From Charina bottae (taxonomy: Eukaryota > Chordata > Lepidosauria > Squamata > Charinaidae), in assembly GCA_023362775.1 (NCBI GenBank), contig JALMGJ010000018.1:2357001-2421000 (forward strand): DNA of 64,000 nucleotides, in the 5' to 3' direction. The translations under genes and the position numbers were made by a program. The notes below the pieces were generated by a model that saw nothing but the letters and a program-made list of their open reading frames with translations, had not been told where the DNA came from and searched no databases. Below, piece after piece: positions 33,865-46,010 of this stretch. Within the stretch, counting starts at the first letter, position 1. Each line of letters begins with the position of its first letter.

Positions 33865-36492
33865 TTGATATTATGATGAGATTGGGTAATATAGGGAATG
33901 CTGCTTTCAAGTCGAAAAAACTAAGCTAAAATAATAGCTGTTTCAGGAACTGCAAACAGACTCCATGGATCTTGAGAGATTTCAGTGTGTATAGTTGGAG
34001 GCCAGAAATTCAGTGTTGGTATCACGTCAGAATTGGTCATTGCCATAATTTTTTGAGGAAGAATGTTACTCAAACCCGGTGGGAGCTTCTGCTTTCCTGA
34101 AACAGGACTCATGTGTTTTCTTTCTGTTTACAACTGTGCATCAAAAATATTGCTACTATTTGGCTCTTAGTACAGGTCCCTCAAACAAGCTGCTAATGCT
34201 TACTTTGGATGTTTTAAGAAGTGCCTCTGTTAAAATAATTCTGAGGATAAAAAGTCAGTACAAGCTTATGTTTGGCCTACTTGTCATTCGACATGTTAAA
34301 TGTTCCAAAAGCATCATGGTATAAAAAAGGGATATGCATCAAAGAGGGAAAAATAGCTTCCTTAGAAGATTCTATTAAAATGATTTGAGCACCCATTATT
34401 GTGCCAGGACCAAATTTGTAACAATTTGAGTTATAGAGGATAATGGGAACACGTAACTGGCCCTTTGATCTTCCCCATTTTTATAGTAATCCATGCTGAG
34501 AATTTCTTACCACCCAATTTACAGAAACAATGCAGCTAGGAATCTCTTTCTTGCATCCAGAATGGTTTTCTGGCACAGGCTTAACTAACTCTGTCTTGCC
34601 CCCACCTCATCCCTCCCCCAAATGATCCTAGCCTATCATAGTAGTAGGGAGTCGTACTGGTACCTGCTGCTTTATTGGATAATGCATTCTCCAAGGCTTA
34701 CAGGCTTTTAACAAAATAATAATGAGGTATTGAACTCAATGTGAGATGAAACTCCACATTTTGATCAAAGCTTGGGTTAAAACTCTGGAACACAAGCTGA
34801 GGGAGCATATGTACTGAGGTAGGAACATTTTGAGCCCAGAATATTTTGCAAACTCCTGTTGGATCTGTAGGTCATGGCTTTCTTTTCAATATAGTCTTAT
34901 TTGTAAGCCAAAACACAAATAACCACAGGCATCTTCCTAGCTCTGTAGCAGCAGCCTAACACACAGTTGGCTCATCTTCGATGTCATGATCAGGGATTCA
35001 TCTCAGTGCGACTCATTAGGTGAGCCAGTGGCTGGTTGTGCGTGTGATCCAAGTGAGTTGGTGTCTCACCTTTCACCATATCTGGGTGGCAGCCAGGCAA
35101 CTGACATCAGGGAAGATTTGTCCTAAGGAAGACAAATCGCTCCATCAAGCTAGAATCCAGGCATAAGTGATACAATGAAAAAAGCAATTGCTGCGGGTAT
35201 TGGCTGGTGAGCGAGTCGCCTACTATCAGGCAGCTGTTGCTGAGTCTGGCCAGATCTTGATATTGGTTGCCCAGAGCAGATGGGATTCTATTGTCTCACC
35301 TTGCTCTGGTTTGTCCAGGTACTGCAGATCGTTTGGCCCTGACAAGGATTGTGCCATAGTGGAACTTAACCCTGGTTCATGACAAGTGTGATTTGAGGTT
35401 ACCATAGCTCTGCCAATTTTGGAGCCAGCTTTCCCTGGAGCTTCCCCAGGGAAGGTTCTTTTCTAATAAAGTACCAAGGGCGAAATGTAGCTCAGCATAG
35501 CAGTCTCTGTGCTTAAGTGAATCTCTACTTCTGAAGGCTCCGGAGACATAGACAGTGTCTTTAACAACAGATAGGTTGAGTTATACTAGATGGGAAGATC
35601 CTGAGAAATCTGGTCTTGGAGTAGTGTAACTTGACCTGGTGCTGTTTAGCATCCTCTCCTTCACACTCAGTGGAAATAACCAGTCGTTTTACAGACTTGT
35701 CCATAAGAATGCCAGTCTTCAGTCCTTGCGATGATCTTAGTACTGGTCTGCCTCATACTAAGGCCTTCTTGCATGATTAGATGCAGTTAGTTTAGCAACA
35801 GAGCTGTTGCCGCCAAATTGCTCTTGATGCACTGGCTTCTTTTGACCTGCAAAGTCATAGTTGAGATTACCTGCTCAAACAATTGTTCATGACCAGCAAC
35901 CTCTTCTGATGTATGAGGTCCAACACTTTGGAATGAAAACACACCTAGTTGTGCCTGGATGCTATATTAGTGTAGATGCTGGTGGCAGACATCCACCTGG
36001 ATTCTCTCTACCTCATCATTTGTGCAGTGAGGGAAATATAAAGCATGGATACTTCACCTTGACTGGACTAAATGCTGGTGAGGTTAATGCTTGTGTTCAG
36101 ATCTACTTACAGCAGACTCTCTTTTCCTGGATCAGAGATACAGTGAGTGTACCATCTGCTGAAGGTGATGTGTGAGGAGATCTAGGTAATTGGCTGAATC
36201 AGGTAGAGAACATGCCAGAATCTTTCATCTTCCACCATGTTGAACGATTGGTCATCCAAGCTATTATCTACATGAAGCCTAATGCCTTAAACCATCCTAC
36301 CACATGCCCACTGGCTGCTGCTTGACAGGATATGCCATGTTCTGCTTTAGGAAAAGTGCTTTGCAGCTAGCTGATAGCCTGGGCTGTAGGAGAGAGAGCA
36401 CGATGATACCTAAGAAGGTACTGTTGGTGTTCCCAGAGTGTCCCAGCCTTTCTTCCTGCTGGCATGTTCGCCGCAGTGGATTGTAGCTTATG
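33865..36492. other. RLIM intron 1 sequence, unassigned, several short frames
   Basis: The 35.1-36.4 kb part is richer in G+C and has several open frames (35188-35382, 35861-36175), but I find no domain, catalytic motif or splice-consistent exon chain. It could be an old retroelement remnant. No gene is claimed. Confidence 0.3.
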
Positions 36493-36506
36493 TAGCACTA
36501 GTTTTC

Positions 36507-36836
36507 TGAGGGGTTTGGTGGCGGGTAAGATGCCAGGCTTGTCGATCGGAAGATTGCAAGTTCGGAGGTTCGAATCCCTAGCCCCGCGTGACGGAGTGAG
36601 CTCCCGCACTCGCCCCAGCTCTTGCCAACCTAGCAATTCGAAAGCATGCAAATGCAAGTAGATGAATAGGTACCACTTCGTGGGTAGGTAACAGCATTCC
36701 GTGTGGGTCATGCCGCCCACATGACCGTGGAAGCGTCTTCGGACAACGCTGGCTCTTCGGCTAACAAACGGAGATGAGCACCGGCCCCTAGAGTCAGACA
36801 CGACTGCACAAATGTGCAGGGGGAACCTTTACCTTT
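36507..36836 (+). mobile_element. Sauria-type SINE (plus) with TSD
   Basis: TAGCACTAGTTTTC at 36493-36506 and 36837-36850 flanks the SINE. The A box region is damaged (GTTTGGTGGCGGGTAAG, lacking CTCA), while the B box GGTTCGAATCCC and the tail are kept. Confidence 0.9.
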
Positions 36837-36850
36837 TAGCACTAGTTTTC

Positions 36851-37603
36851 AGGTTCAGTACTAGTTTTCAACTTGCACATAATACTCTCCTTGGGTTTAT
36901 AGCATGCTGCATTTTTTTGTTTGTGTTTTTGTGTTTTTGCATTTTGTGTTTGTGGGCGGTCTGGTGGTTCTCTCGATCACAGCACCACTTACTCTGGACT
37001 CAGATTTTGGAGGAGGCAACTCCTCCTCCTGACGCTCCCCCTGTGTGTCGGGTTTTTAATGGAGGGAGGTGGACTTCCCTTTGTGCCAGGGAAGAGCTTG
37101 TCTCCCAGCACTGGGCCCCTGCTGCAGCCTTGCCTGTCATGGTGCCAGCTGATGCCTCTATTCTGCCCAACAGACACAGGCCTGTTCCGATAATCAGGCT
37201 GTCCTGCTGCAGACACTGTTTCCCTCTCCTTGGATGATTAGAAAATAGTCTCCGCTTTTCCTCTGATTTCTGAAATTGCTACACAATTTTAGGCATTTTT
37301 TTACACTTGTTTATACAGACATTAATGCTACACTGTTAACAATTAACAAAATAAAAATAAACAGAAGCTTCAAATAATGTATCAGTACTATAATGCATAT
37401 CTAGCTTGCAAATAGGTGTACCCTTTTTAATCAAAATTTCTGCCGCCTGTTTAGCATTCTGTAGTTTTTCTGTGTTCCTGTAGAGTGGTGATATAGGTGT
37501 GTCTGTTCTTCACTGAAGTTTAGCTGTTGTAGAGTATGGAGTTAATACGGTTCTCCTAACCATCCCCCCCCCCTTGGCTGATTCTATTTTATTTGTTTTT
37601 TAG
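36851..37603. other. End of RLIM intron 1, unassigned
   Basis: Overlapping frames around 36.81-37.24 kb have no recognised domain. The segment ends in a C-run and a pyrimidine-rich tract leading to the splice acceptor at 37602-37603. Confidence 0.35.
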
Positions 37604-37626
37604 AAATATTTTCTGCTTTTATCAAC

Positions 37627-37795
37627 ATGGAAAGCTCAGACGCTAATAATAAAGGAAATATCAATCAGTCGGAAGCACAGCGCCGGAGTCAGCTGGACCG
37701 GTTGGACCGAGAAGAAGCTTTCTATCACTTTGTAAATAACCTGAGTGAAGAAGACTACAGGCTAATGAGAGACAACAACTTACTAGGCACTCCTG
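37627..37795 (+). CDS. RLIM: RLIM coding exon 1 (N-terminus)
   Basis: The exon begins at 37604 after a TTTTTTAG acceptor, has 23 bases of leader, and starts translation at ATG 37627 in a good context (A at -3, G at +4). It encodes residues 1-56 plus the first base of Gly57. It carries the conserved [19 protein letters not shown] and [12 protein letters not shown] motifs shared by RLIM and RNF6. The donor is CCTG|GTACGC, with GT at 37796. Reading past the donor reaches a stop after 61 codons, so splicing is required. Confidence 0.95.
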
Positions 37796-39031
37796 GTACG
37801 CTACTTTCTTAGCTTGGCATTCTGACAGTCGTAATCTTGCTGTTCTGCTGTTGTTTAATTTCAGTCGCTCAGGATAGTTGCTGTACCGGCATAAGGGATT
37901 AAACGCATGTGTTGTACTGGTTGTACTAATACATCCAGGGCCTCGGGTATCTACAGGATGGATTTCAGAAAGATCTTAATCTTTGCAATAAATGCAACTG
38001 AGGATCTCCATTCCCCCCTAAAAAACCCCATAACAAATCCTTTTATTATTTTCCCCTCATCCTCAGGAGAAATTAAATAGAATTTTTTAAAAGTTACCTG
38101 TCAGTTAGGTTGAAGCAGAATTGCAGTGTCAAAGCAGAGTTTATTGAATGATTCTCTTGAAAGAAAAGCCTATAGAGATGCTGTTCGCTCTCTTAGTTAA
38201 CAGAGGAAGAATCTGTGGAAGATTCAGTAATCTTTGCCTGGTGACGTTGCGTAAAGACTTTGCTTACTAATATAGTACATGAGATACTTCCTAGAGCAGT
38301 AGTATCTAGAATTCCTTACCCAATAAACTTACATTTGGCATTCCCCCAGACTTCTTTTAACAAGTAAAGGTATAGTGGGCATCAACAGCAAGTACTGTTC
38401 AGCCACCTTCTGATTTTGACCGTGGGGATAGCTTTATATTTTATAATGTTAGACTGTCTCTTGTTTATTGGCCAAACATTTCTCCCTCTCCCCCTGCCCC
38501 CCCCCCCCCCACAGCTGAGATAAAATTGAACATCATTTCCCCTTTTTGCTATTTTGCTGTCTGGTAGATTAATTAAACACTTCTTCATCCTCTTTCATAC
38601 AGACCTTCCCTCAAAAAAGTATTCTGTTTATTTTATAAATTGCTGTCTGTTCATTTCCTTGAATATGAGCATTACTGTTCTAATTTCTTGCCTTCTGTTC
38701 TTCATTGTACATTCAGTGCCGGGCAGAACACTTGCTCTGTTCTTTTCCCAGGCAGAAGTAGGCAAGCCTCTTCCTTTGCCCCTCTTTATTTTCCTTTTCC
38801 CCTTTCTCTTCTTCCGCCCTGTATGCTAACATTTCAAGGTAGGGTGGTTGGGAATATTGCCACATAGCCACCCAAATCATCATGGCTTTTTAAATGAAAA
38901 TATATCCCAATGTTAAATAGAGAAAGAATAATAGTAATCTTGGTGAACGCATCTCTGCTTTGGTTCCCCTAGTGTTGCTGCCCATGAGTGTGAATGACTT
39001 TCTCAGGAACACCTGCCCATTGTTTCCTCAG
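37796..39031 (+). other. RLIM: RLIM intron between coding exons 1 and 2
   Basis: GTACGC donor and TTTCCTCAG acceptor. It contains a C-run at 38498-38510 and no recognised repeat. Confidence 0.9.
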
Positions 39032-39115
39032 GTGAAATTACCGAAGAAGAGTTGCTAAGAAGGCTGCAGCAAATTAAGGAAGGCCCACCCCAGCAGCACA
39101 TTGAGGACAACAGAG
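39032..39115 (+). CDS. RLIM: RLIM coding exon 2
   Basis: This 84-base exon is too short to stand out as an open frame. It is recognised by the family sequence [19 protein letters not shown], which continues LLGTPG from the previous exon. The acceptor is TTTCCTCAG ending at 39031 and the donor is CAGAG|GTACAT with GT at 39116. It completes Gly57, encodes residues 58-84, and contributes the first base of Gly85. The short tail QQHIEDNR differs from the mammalian sequence, as expected for this variable segment. Confidence 0.95.
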
Positions 39116-40020
39116 GTACATACTGTTCTTCTGACGCTTCTATGGCAATAGTTGGATTGCATACCAAATGACTTAGATCTAGCCGTTCTGCTCCTGCGGC
39201 TCGATCCTGTTGGGCCTGTGACTTCTGTTGCAACGCAGTTTCTAGAGCTTTTTCATCTCCTTTGAAATGGCTTCTACGAAGCGAGGCAGACCGTTCCCCG
39301 TTCTTTTTCTCCTTTCTTCCTGGCTTAAGAGAGTGCGGTTGTGAGCATTCTGGCCGTGCCACAAACTTACTCAAAGCAGGCCTGATTTACCCATGATAAC
39401 TGCACGTGCTTGCCTGACATCTTGTCTGAACCAGCGTGGTTCAAATCTGTCCGGCCAAGTGCTGCCTTGACGTCTTAATGTTGTATATTAATATTTTAGA
39501 AGCAGTCAGGATGAAATAAGATGCTGGGCTTATACAGTATTGCACGGATAAGTTATTGCCTGCCTTCTGCTGCGCTGAAACACGGCCTTGGTGGGGAATG
39601 TGCAGTAAACGTGCAAAGGTTTGGGTTGCAGGTGTTCCAGTTTAGGGATGGGAATCCATGAAAAGTATCACAATCCATTCTCTTACTGCCTGACCTTTAT
39701 AAAACAGTCACCTTGAGAGTGATTTGCTGAGGTGATTAGTGCTGGACAAATAACTATTATTTGATGGTATGGACTATTAAAGGTGGCGAAATTAACTTGT
39801 CCAGTAGATGTAACACTGCTGCGGTGATTAATTTAGGAAGATATGGTGAGTTAAGCATTTGTAGTGACAAAACTTGTTGGAAGAATAAAAATTGTGCATG
39901 TGAAACTCCTGTGGCCGGGAACCTTGTTTATAAGGTCATAACTTGTAAAAGGTTTGGAGAAAGTTTTTAGCCCAGAGTTATACCAATCACCTAACTGTTG
40001 CAGTTACTCTTATTTGGCAG
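39116..40020 (+). other. RLIM: RLIM intron between coding exons 2 and 3
   Basis: GTACAT donor and TTGGCAG acceptor. Nothing else is recognised. Confidence 0.9.
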
Positions 40021-41591
40021 GTGCAGAATCCACAGAAGATGTGTCTAATGGTGATTCCATAATAGATTGGCTCAATTCAGTTCGACAGACTGGGAATACA
40101 ACACGAAGTGGGCAGAGAGGCAACCAGTCTTGGAGAGCAGTAAGCCGGACTAATCCAAACAGCGGGGATTTCAGATTTAGTTTGGAAATAAACGTCAACC
40201 GCAACAACGGGAACCCAAGTGCAGAAGGCGAGGGCGAGCCATCCGTCGAGCCTCCCACTGGAGAGGATCTAGAAAATAACCAAAGTGACACTGAGACTTC
40301 AAGGTCTGCCTCTCCCCCTGTTCTAAGGCAGAGCGCCTCTCCTCCTGTTGCCCGGCAGCCTGACTCAGAAATGAGTTATCCTGAAGAACTGAGTGAAGAC
40401 ATTTCTCTTCAGAGAGGCCAGAGAAGGTCAAGAAGCAGAAGTCCTGAACAGCGGAGGACACGGGCAAGGACTGATAGAAGTAGATCCCCTCTTAGTCCAG
40501 TGAGCGAATCTCCTCGCAGGATACATCACAATACGTCCTCTCAAACACCTGAACTTCCCTTGGTCGCTGAAGCAGAAGGGAGTTCTAGAACAAGACAGCA
40601 CATGGTCATACGGCAACATACAGCAAATTCTGAGGTGCCCGCTGAAAATACTGTCCTCTTTTCAACCTCTGAAGCGAGACCCGTCCCTCAGGCAGCAGGT
40701 TCTTCAGAAACAAGTGGCGGTGCGGAACCAGCAGCCCCCGGACAGAGACCCCCAACAATCGTTCTTGACTTGCAAGTGAGACGGGTTCGTCCGGGAGAAT
40801 ACAGGCAGAGAGACAGTATAGCCAACCGAACTCGATCCAGGTCCCAGACGCCGAACAACACGGTCACTTACGAAAGTGAGCGAGGAGGGTTTAGACGTAC
40901 ATTTTCACGCTCGGAAAGGGCAGGTGTGAGAACTTATGTCAGTACCATTAGGATTCCCATTCGCAGAATCTTGAACACGGGCCTGAGCGAGACCACCTCG
41001 GTTGCCATTCAGACCATGTTAAGGCAGATCATGACTGGCTTTGGCGAGCTCAGTTACTTCATGTACAGCGATAGCGACGCTGATCCCGGGGGCTCGGCCC
41101 CACACCCAAACGTGGAAATGGCAGAGCCCCAGGCTGGAGGCGGCAGTGGAAACACTCATTCGAGCCACGAAGGCCCCGAGGCCGGGTCGGGAGAGGCGTA
41201 CGAAGGCGGCCAGGAAGGGGGGCCGACGGCTGGCCCGAGGCGGGAAGGGCGGAACGCGAGGGGGTCAGTTACTTTCGAAGAAAGCGGCTCTTTACCGTTC
41301 CTTAGCTTGGCACAGTTTTTTCTGCTTAACGAAGAAGACGATGACCAGCCGAGAGGGCTCACCAAAGAACAAATCGACAACCTTGCCATGAGGAATTTTG
41401 GCGAAAGCGACGCTCTGAAAACCTGTAGTGTTTGCATCACCGAGTACACCGAAGGGAATAAGCTTAGAAAACTGCCTTGCTCCCACGAGTATCACGTGCA
41501 CTGCATAGATCGCTGGCTGTCCGAAAATTCCACTTGCCCAATTTGCCGCCGGGCCGTCTTGGCTTCGGCTAACCGGGAGAGTGTTGTCTAA
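40021..41591 (+). CDS. RLIM: RLIM coding exon 3 (main exon, RING domain)
   Basis: The acceptor TTATTTGGCAG ends at 40020. The exon encodes residues 86-607 and stops at TAA 41589-41591. Upstream in-frame ATGs (39954) lie in the intron and are not used. It carries the conserved [15 protein letters not shown] block, an arginine-serine-rich basic stretch (about 216-240, likely nuclear localisation), and the [20 protein letters not shown] region. The C-terminal RING-H2 has zinc ligands C553, C556, C571, H573, H576, C579, C590 and C593. The last residues, ESVV, match RLIM. The linker before [12 protein letters not shown] is Gly/Glu-rich and lacks the long serine run of mammalian RLIM, which largely explains the shorter length. 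A short SASPPV repeat (about 180-194) appears lineage-specific. Confidence 0.97.
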
Positions 41592-44460
41592 GCCGCCATG
41601 ATGTCCTTCCAGCTGAGTACGTGGTGGTGGAACAATGGGCAAGACGCTGCTTGCAACAGCCACTTTTTGTGTGGTGGTTATAACATACAAAACAAAGAAT
41701 AGTGTGATTTCCTCTTATGAAATGGAATTTAAAAAAAAAAAAGCAAAAACAAAACTCGATTAGGGTTCCTAAAATAATACCAGGTTTGTGTTGTCAATTA
41801 AAAAGAATAGAGAAAACTCTATATATTTGCCCAAAGACACTTGGCTGTTGTATAGTTTCAATTTTCCAACACAAACCAGGTTCCCCTCCCTCCCGATCCC
41901 AGTGTGTGTGGAATGCTGGAGACCTCAACTAACTGGAGTCATTTAGCTGTATACAGCCCGTGCTTCGTTGTGGATTAAAGCAGAACCGACTCCGCTACCC
42001 TGGGAGAACAGTGAAATTAATCCCCTATGTCTGATTTTAGCTCCTTCCTTGTATAGGGTATTGAATATGGTAATGTAAATAACACTAACGTCAGCCCCTC
42101 TCCCCCACTGTACAGCTGTCTTAAGCCCAACACTATGGCACGCCATAGAATGACCTGATAGTTTAATGGGGATATTTATCTTGCTGTGGAAATATATTAA
42201 TTAATTGCTTATGCTTGTTTAAATAAACACTTTTGTTTTAAAAACAGTAAAGCTTTTTGTACAGGTCAGTGACTTTTCCACTGCGCTTTTGTGCAAACAC
42301 TTTCAGAATTAAACCTCCACCGCGTTTAGCCATGAGAGCGCACGGTGTGGTTCTCCGCACCCTGGGCCAGCATCGTGGCAAAGAGCCCGGCTTTCATCAG
42401 AATTTATTTTTTTTAAAAATAAACACTGGGAATTAAGATAACCTGGCCGAGCAAGAGCCCTGCAGCCTCTGAGCATGAGGTGTCTCCATTGTTTGGATGC
42501 AGGGCTGTTTCTGGAAAGATTGGGACGGCAAGTTTGCTGCTGCGGGGGCTTTGCTGACCTGGGCTTTTCCAGTACAAACTTCCATGAACACATTTTGTGT
42601 AGAAGTCAGGCTTCCAGTTTGTACGTTAGGCTGTATTTGCACAACGTACTTGAGCAAAATGTGACTGCTGGCTGCTCCATGGCTCAGTGTGTTGCGTAAA
42701 TCCAGGTCTGTGTGGTTAGCTTATGACTCAGTACATTGTGAACCAATGTAATTGGATTGAATGGGGTAACCATGGTTCAGTTAGCCAGTGCGGTGCTGCC
42801 TTCAAGTTGCTGGGACTTTTTTTGTCCCAACTCTGCAAAGGTAGCTGGTTGCATTATGTTGGCACTGTGAAACCACCTTATTTTCCATCTTGCTCTGAAT
42901 GCAGATATTTTCTTTGTGCACAATACTTCTAACCATTGTGCACCAGGCATTTCAGCAAAACTTCCTTTCTAGTAACTTGTATACTTTTAATTGGGATGTT
43001 TTTAAAGTTGTATCTCTCTGAAAGTTTAGTTCCTTGCTTGGAGGTAGAAGAGAAGCTATTGGATAAACCTATTGGGATTTTTTTTCCTTCTCAAGCAAGT
43101 GGTTTATCAAATTAAATCTTATTAATTCATCAATTAGTCTTAAGGCAACTGCTTGGGAACACATCAGATTATTTTTTCTCTATGTTGTATATATACTAGG
43201 TATAATTTTTATTGAGTAAATAAATTGTGCTTTTGCTTATAGATTTTGCTACAGTTTTTATCTTCCGTTAATGATATACAAAGAACGATTTTTCATTGGA
43301 TATTAAAAAGGGAACACCAAGCAGTTGTATCTTCTAAATATCTTCTGTGCCTGGCTAAGAACTGCAGCACGCTTTCTCCCTCTCCTACTGCCTCAAAAAA
43401 ACCTGTTTGTAATTAACATCGATGTTGTGTTTGCTTCTCAAATGAATATCTATTCTTACAAAGCATCTAAGTATTGCCTTAATTAAACATGCAGTTATAA
43501 ATAATTGCAAACCTATTGGGACATTTAAATTTTAAACTTTGAAAGCAATAACTAGAAGTAAATCTGTAGGACATTCAGAAATGCAATCAATTTGTTTTAA
43601 AACTTGCATTGAACATGTGATCTCTGCTGTTGCTTTAGTTGCACCCTAATTGGATACTTGAAGATTCAGTGAAGCTCATGATTTGGTTACCTTTTTTTCA
43701 TGGCATGAAGGAGAGTTCCTTCTAGGACCCAACTTTTGCTCCTTATTTGCGTGAGATGGCAATAATAGCCTCAGATTATTGAAAAGGCTGTAAAAAGGTA
43801 TTTAATTTCTATATCCCCTGCCTCGAAATGGAAAAATTATGGGAGAGGTTGGTTCATACTGGGAAATCCTGGTTCTCTATATAGAGAAAGGTAAAAAAAG
43901 CTTCCATAATTTGACTTTTTGTTCTTTCTGCCTCCATTTCAATACAGTAGACATGGACTGACATGGACGTTTAGGCTGCTTTTAGGAACTCGGCCTGCAG
44001 CAGTGTGATTCTCTTGGTTTGGGTTGCCTTACAGTTTTCTTAAGAGCTCTCTTGAAAAAATGAGGCTCCCTCTTAATCAAGCATCTCTTCTCACACTGAA
44101 AAGCCCAGACACTGGAAACTGAAGCATTATCCTTTTCTGCTGCTCTTTGCGGCAATATATTCAATGGCCGCCTGCACCTTTCAGTATGGCACCCCCCGCA
44201 GTCTGTTTGGACTGCAGCTCCCAGAATTCCCAGCAACGGCCCCAACACTCTGGAAAACCTGCTGGGGTAGGCTGCCTTCGGCCACAAAAGGCTGGCAAAA
44301 TCCTTACAACACAAGCTGTGGTTAAGGAAAGAACTGTAATGGGCTGTGTTTGCATAACTCTAAACTCTGCTTGAAAAACCACAGTGGGTGGATGTGCAGA
44401 ACATGCAAACGCAAACCATGTACTCTTTATGATGTATCAGGCTCACGTTTCTCAAATAAA
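41592..44460 (+). other. RLIM: RLIM 3' UTR (extent uncertain)
   Basis: A+T-rich non-coding sequence follows the stop codon without recognisable repeats for about 2.5 kb, unlike the repeat-laden DNA elsewhere, which suggests constrained UTR. RLIM mRNAs in other vertebrates have long 3' UTRs. The first strong poly(A) signal is AATAAA at 42222; later AATAAA hexamers are at 42418, 43219 and 44455. Which are used cannot be read from the sequence. Confidence 0.6.
42222..42227 (+). terminator. RLIM: RLIM proximal poly(A) signal
   Basis: AATAAA lies 631 bases after the stop codon and is followed by a T-rich stretch (ACTTTTGTTTTA) and a GT-rich segment (TTTTTGTACAGGTCAGTG), the expected downstream context for cleavage. 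Distal hexamers exist, so this may give the short isoform. Confidence 0.55.
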
Positions 44461-45784
44461 GTCGTCTGTGAGTCAAGTTTAACTCCAGGACTTCATGGAC
44501 ACCCATACTATGGAAGTGGGATGGCCACAACCCTTCATTCAAGGATGCATTAACCACCACATTAACCTAACCACACATCAGTTCCCAGGCAGCCTTAACT
44601 AACCAGGAAGGGCATAGATCTAAAGACAGTTCCCTGGATTAGTAGTTCCAAGGATCCTGCCCATTTCCTGGAGTTACAAGGTCAAATGCTTTCCAAATGA
44701 CAAGAATTCCTTATAGCAGTCTTGAAGATACTCCTTTGATTTCTCCCTCCCCAATAGAGACCTTGAAAAGGGTCACTGGTGTGCTACCTGTGGATGCTAA
44801 AAGAGCAGAAAAATATGTAACATTTCATTGCTCTTACTGCCATGATTTTCATTCATGTAAGAGCCCAGTGTAAAAGGTGTTACAGTGATACCATAGAGGG
44901 ATCTAATGGCTTTACTTAGTTTCGGTGGTTTCTGTCTCCTTTGGGTTCTGCATACAGTTGATAGATTTTCAAGAACTGGCTCTTGCTAGTCCTTGAGTAA
45001 GTAGAAACCAAGGAAGAACATTTGCAAAGAGAGTGGTATAGTTGCGAGGCACATCCAGTCGTGCAGCCATTATGACGCAGGGCAGGCATGCTTTTGCGAG
45101 GACCTGTTTGCTGAAGGGATTCTGGTCTAGGAGACTCAAACCTGAGAGAGGAGAAAGGGGCTTGGGAATATTCACTGCGTTACGACTTTTCTGCTTGAGG
45201 CAACTGCTTACGTGCTGAGTTGATTTAAATGATTATGCTAGCAAGAGTAAGATATAAAGCAGAGCCGTACCACAACAATTACATGCATTGTGCTAATTGG
45301 ATAGCTTGCGGTCTCATCATAGGATTACAAAAAAGCAACCACCATTCCTGTAGAACCAGAGTTAATTCCTGTTGCTAACTGCAATTTATGCCTGGGAAGA
45401 GTTATTCATCAGCAAGGTTGCCCGCAGGATACGGTCAAAAAAGTCAAGATGGCAGCCACAACAGGGCAATTGAAGTTCTGTTTTTTATGAGTGCATTGAA
45501 GCTTTGATACACCCCCGTTCCTTACGGTTATAAGGGGCAAGGGGAAGATTAAACTTGCCCGTGTGCTACAATCCAGAAGGAAAACTTTGATGTCAGGTTG
45601 TTAAAAACCAAATGCAATGATGGTCTTCTGATGCCTCATCTTTTAAAATGAGAGGATTAATTATGAGGGACATGGGAAAGGGGAGCTGGTAAGATATTTA
45701 TTTTGATTGACTGAACCATTTTAAATGGCAGAGTGAAGGCTAGGAAAGACATAAACGGCCTGAAATCACATAGGTCTGTTATGG
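44461..45784. other. Intergenic DNA downstream of RLIM, unassigned
   Basis: The segment around 44340-44590 (TGTGTTTGCATAACTCTAAA, AACCACAGTGGGTGG, ACCACCACATTAACCTAACC) resembles a MITE-like repeat whose relatives appear at 61950-61996 and perhaps 9.5 kb. No gene is seen. Confidence 0.3.
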
Positions 45785-46010
45785 GTGTCTGGTACGGATG
45801 TCAATTGCCCGACCCACTGAGAAATGACCAGCTCTCAGACTCTTGGGACACCCAGGCAGGAAAAAGAGATGTAAGGTTTGAGTCTAGGGACAGATACTGG
45901 TTCAAGGCCACAGTTGGTAGTTACTGGCTTTCTGCTCTAACTACAGGTTTTCAAGTATCTATAGAGAGTTTTGTTCTTGAATCTCTGCCTGCTATTGTAA
46001 TGGTCTGGTG
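45785..46010 (+). repeat. Probable 5' LTR of decayed gypsy element
   Basis: CACTGAGAAATGACCAGCTC, CAGGCAGGAAAAAGAGATG, CAGTTGGTAGTTACTGGCTT and GAATCTCTGCCTGCT align in order with the segment at 48505-48750. Confidence 0.5.

Larger units (their letters stand above)
24551..37603 (+). other. RLIM: RLIM intron 1 (inferred)
   Basis: A roughly 13-kb interval lies between the CpG island and the first coding exon. The 3' end has a pyrimidine tract and TTTTTTAG acceptor ending at 37603. It contains four Sauria-type SINEs (about 26.0, 29.7, 33.5 and 36.5 kb), a second tRNA-type SINE (28.4 kb) and a mariner-like MITE (32.05 kb). No coding exon of another gene was recognised. The 5' boundary depends on the uncertain exon 1 donor. 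Confidence 0.55.
37604..41591 (+). other. RLIM: RLIM coding exons, gene-level entry
   Basis: RLIM (RNF12) is a nuclear RING-H2 E3 ubiquitin ligase; in mammals it targets LIM-domain cofactors and REX1. Joining 37627-37795, 39032-39115 and 40021-41591 gives 607 residues with every junction in phase (each intron in phase 1) and GT-AG boundaries; the human protein is 624 residues. The conserved order is visible: an N-terminal block with [19 protein letters not shown], a [15 protein letters not shown] block (about 96-109), an RS-rich basic stretch (about 216-240), the central [15 protein letters not shown] and [20 protein letters not shown] region, a leucine-rich [12 protein letters not shown] segment, and a C-terminal RING. 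RNF6, the paralogue, is excluded by the [15 protein letters not shown] block and the ESVV C-terminus. No frameshift or internal stop is seen, so the gene looks functional. Confidence 0.95.

Noticed and set aside
39954..40020. In-frame ATG upstream of the main RLIM exon
   Set aside because: It lies in the intron; the acceptor at 40019-40020 and the conserved preceding exons show the true N-terminus is at 37627.
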